A program made the position numbers and the translations under genes. Below the pieces are notes generated by a model, which saw only the letters and a list, made by a program, of their open reading frames with translations, ran no database searches and was not told the origin of the DNA. Below are positions 62,691-64,000 of a stretch of 64,000 nucleotides of DNA, in pieces (within the stretch, counting starts at the first letter, position 1; each line of letters begins with the position of its first letter). The stretch is from Leucosporidium creatinivorum (lineage: Eukaryota > Basidiomycota > Microbotryomycetes > Leucosporidiales > Leucosporidiaceae). Location: NCBI GenBank assembly GCA_001600635.1, contig BCKL01000028.1:190666-254665 (forward strand), written 5' to 3'.

Positions 62691-63810
62691 ATGCCTAGCA
62701 TGACAAGTCTACCACCCGAGCTCCTCCGGCATATCTTCATCGCCAACCTCAGCTATGAGCACCGAGATGACCTCCGTCTTCTCCTTCTCCAGACCTCGCT
62801 CGTCTGCCGAGCCTGGCGCGACATCTCGCAGGACGGCTTGTGGCACGAAACGGTGATTCTGAGGGACGGGGAGATGGCTGAGAGATATACCGAACAGTTG
62901 AGGAGGGAGAAGGTTGACAAGCGGATCAGGTGGTTGACGGTTAGTAGCAGCGGGGTCTTGGAGAAGGTGAGGGATCTCAGATGCCGGATTACGGGCATCG
63001 AGAGGCTGGAATTGAGGACGGGAAAGTACGTCCCTGGGTAGTTGGATGACGGGACGTTGCTTGGTACGTGTCTGACAGGGTCTCTCTCTCTGCACGGCCC
63101 TGCGCTGACATTCGTTCCTCTCGGCGATAGCTACCACCTCCCTCGCCATCAACGCTCCTCTCTTCGGCGACTTCAACCCTCCAGCTTCGACTACCCTCCC
63201 TCTCACGCACCTCACCCTTCAATCCTGGCGCCTAGTTCCTCGTTCCATCCTTGAACCCCTCCTCGCCGCAGCGCCAAACCTCACCAGCCTCCAACTCGCA
63301 TGGGACGAAGCAGATGATTTTTCGGACGCCCTCATGGCCATCGCTCCTCAGCTACATCATCTACTGCTCGAGACTCCTCCACCCGACTACATGACGCTCA
63401 AGTACGACGGCGGAGGCGAAGCGCTCGACTTCTCGGCTTTCCTCTCGGCCTGCACCTCGCTGCGATCCTTCCGCCTCGTCGACTACGAGCAGGACCGTCT
63501 ATACGACACCATTAATCCCATCACTTGTCCTCTCGTCGTGCTAGAGCTGAGCTTCGGCATAGAAATCGCAGACGAGGAAGGTCCAGGAGGGGAGATGGAG
63601 GCTGATTCCTATGAGCCGTTGATGAGGATGTTGAAGGGGTGTAAAGCGCTGAAGGCGTTGAAGAGGTGGAGACTCGGGTGCATGGAGGATGAGCATTTGG
63701 ATTGTCCGGGTATGAAGCAGCAGAAGGAGGCGTGGATGATGGAGTGTGAGAAGAGAGGGATTGAGGTAAGGGGGATGGAGAGGAGGATGACCGGTGAGCT
63801 ACGAGAGTAG
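62691..63810 (+). CDS. F-box protein, possibly disrupted
   Basis: An F-box opens the protein at residues 5-45 (TSLPPELLRHIFIANLSYEH, then LVCRAWRDIS). Leucine-rich sequence follows (IERLELRT, LTHLTLQSWRL, APNLTSLQLAW). The reading frame 62691-63063 is interrupted by an in-frame TAG at 63039-63041, after KYVPG, whereas the coding sense appears to continue (LDDGTLL). It resumes after a normal intron 63064-63130 (branch CGCTGAC) as 63131 onwards to a stop at 63810. A 75-base intron from 62967 with acceptor GTAG at 63041 could remove the TAG but has no branch site like the others. Further exons beyond 63790 may exist. Role: probable SCF receptor. Confidence 0.65.
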
Positions 63811-64000
63811 CCTGCAGTGATTCAGATTGCTGACCTCGCTCTCGTTCTGCAGACTGACGGCGCTAGAGAGGCGGTCAAGGTGCGCCGAGCTTCGCCTTCA
63901 CCTTCGCCGAGCGCGAAGCTGACCTAGCATCGGCTGCAGAGAGACACAAAAGGCTATTGTTGGAGTATCTTGAATCCTGAACGCACTATCTTGACTTACT

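Noticed and set aside
63811-64000. Extra exons of the F-box gene at the window end
   Set aside because: GT-AG pairs exist (63866-63874 and 63891-63940 regions), but several joins are possible and none is preferred without transcript data.

Overview
The window is eukaryotic, intron-rich and GC-rich. Coding exons are cut by many short GT-AG introns, mostly 50-100 bases, and nearly all carry a GCTGAC-like branch site 15-30 bases before the 3' splice site. The gene content (PalA/Rim20-type BRO1 protein, DUF1857 protein, GT90 transferase, Zn2Cys6 factors, GPI-anchored cysteine-rich proteins, fungal maltase plus sugar permease) points to a fungus. GC content, very high intron density and protein style suggest a basidiomycete yeast of the Pucciniomycotina (Rhodotorula/Sporobolomyces-like, Microbotryomycetes); that placement is inference. 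I assembled all gene models by hand from splice sites, reading frame and family similarity.

Layout. 1-10.9 kb: F-box/LRR gene (+), zinc-knuckle SR-rich gene (-), GPI-anchored cysteine-rich gene A (+), GDP-mannose pyrophosphorylase-like GMPPA (+). 11.3-14.2 kb: a second type of cysteine-rich GPI protein (-) built from tandem exon modules and broken by a 768-base assembly gap. 15.2-20.1 kb: two divergent Zn2Cys6 genes that share the same intron plan. 20.8-30.4 kb: cofilin (-), YeeE/YedE-type membrane protein (-), Eaf7/MRGBP (+), GT90 glycosyltransferase (-), histidine phosphatase (-). 30.7-39.8 kb: amino-acid transporter K (-), p47/Shp1 (-), BRO1-domain protein (+), the last two with start codons only 74 bases apart. 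40.3-49.3 kb: cysteine-rich gene B (+, paralogue of A), then a maltase (-) and a sugar permease (+) sharing a divergent promoter. 50.5-64 kb: acid sphingomyelinase-like protein, DUF1857 protein, amino-acid transporter N (paralogue of K), a scar made of two gene fragments, Hsp20, mitochondrial bL35, and an F-box gene that may run to the window edge (all + except one scar fragment).

How the genes relate. The clearest functional unit is the maltase/permease pair, which should import and hydrolyse an alpha-glucoside. Three families have more than one member here: A/B, K/N and the two Zn2Cys6 genes. Their shared exon structures show they are true duplicates. The pseudogene scar at 59.3-59.9 kb joins the 5' end of the sugar permease to an internal piece of transporter N. 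The most unusual non-genic signal is a CGCCGAG/CTCGGCG element that recurs in introns and intergenic DNA, often directly before the branch site. No rRNA, tRNA, CRISPR or transposable element was recognised.
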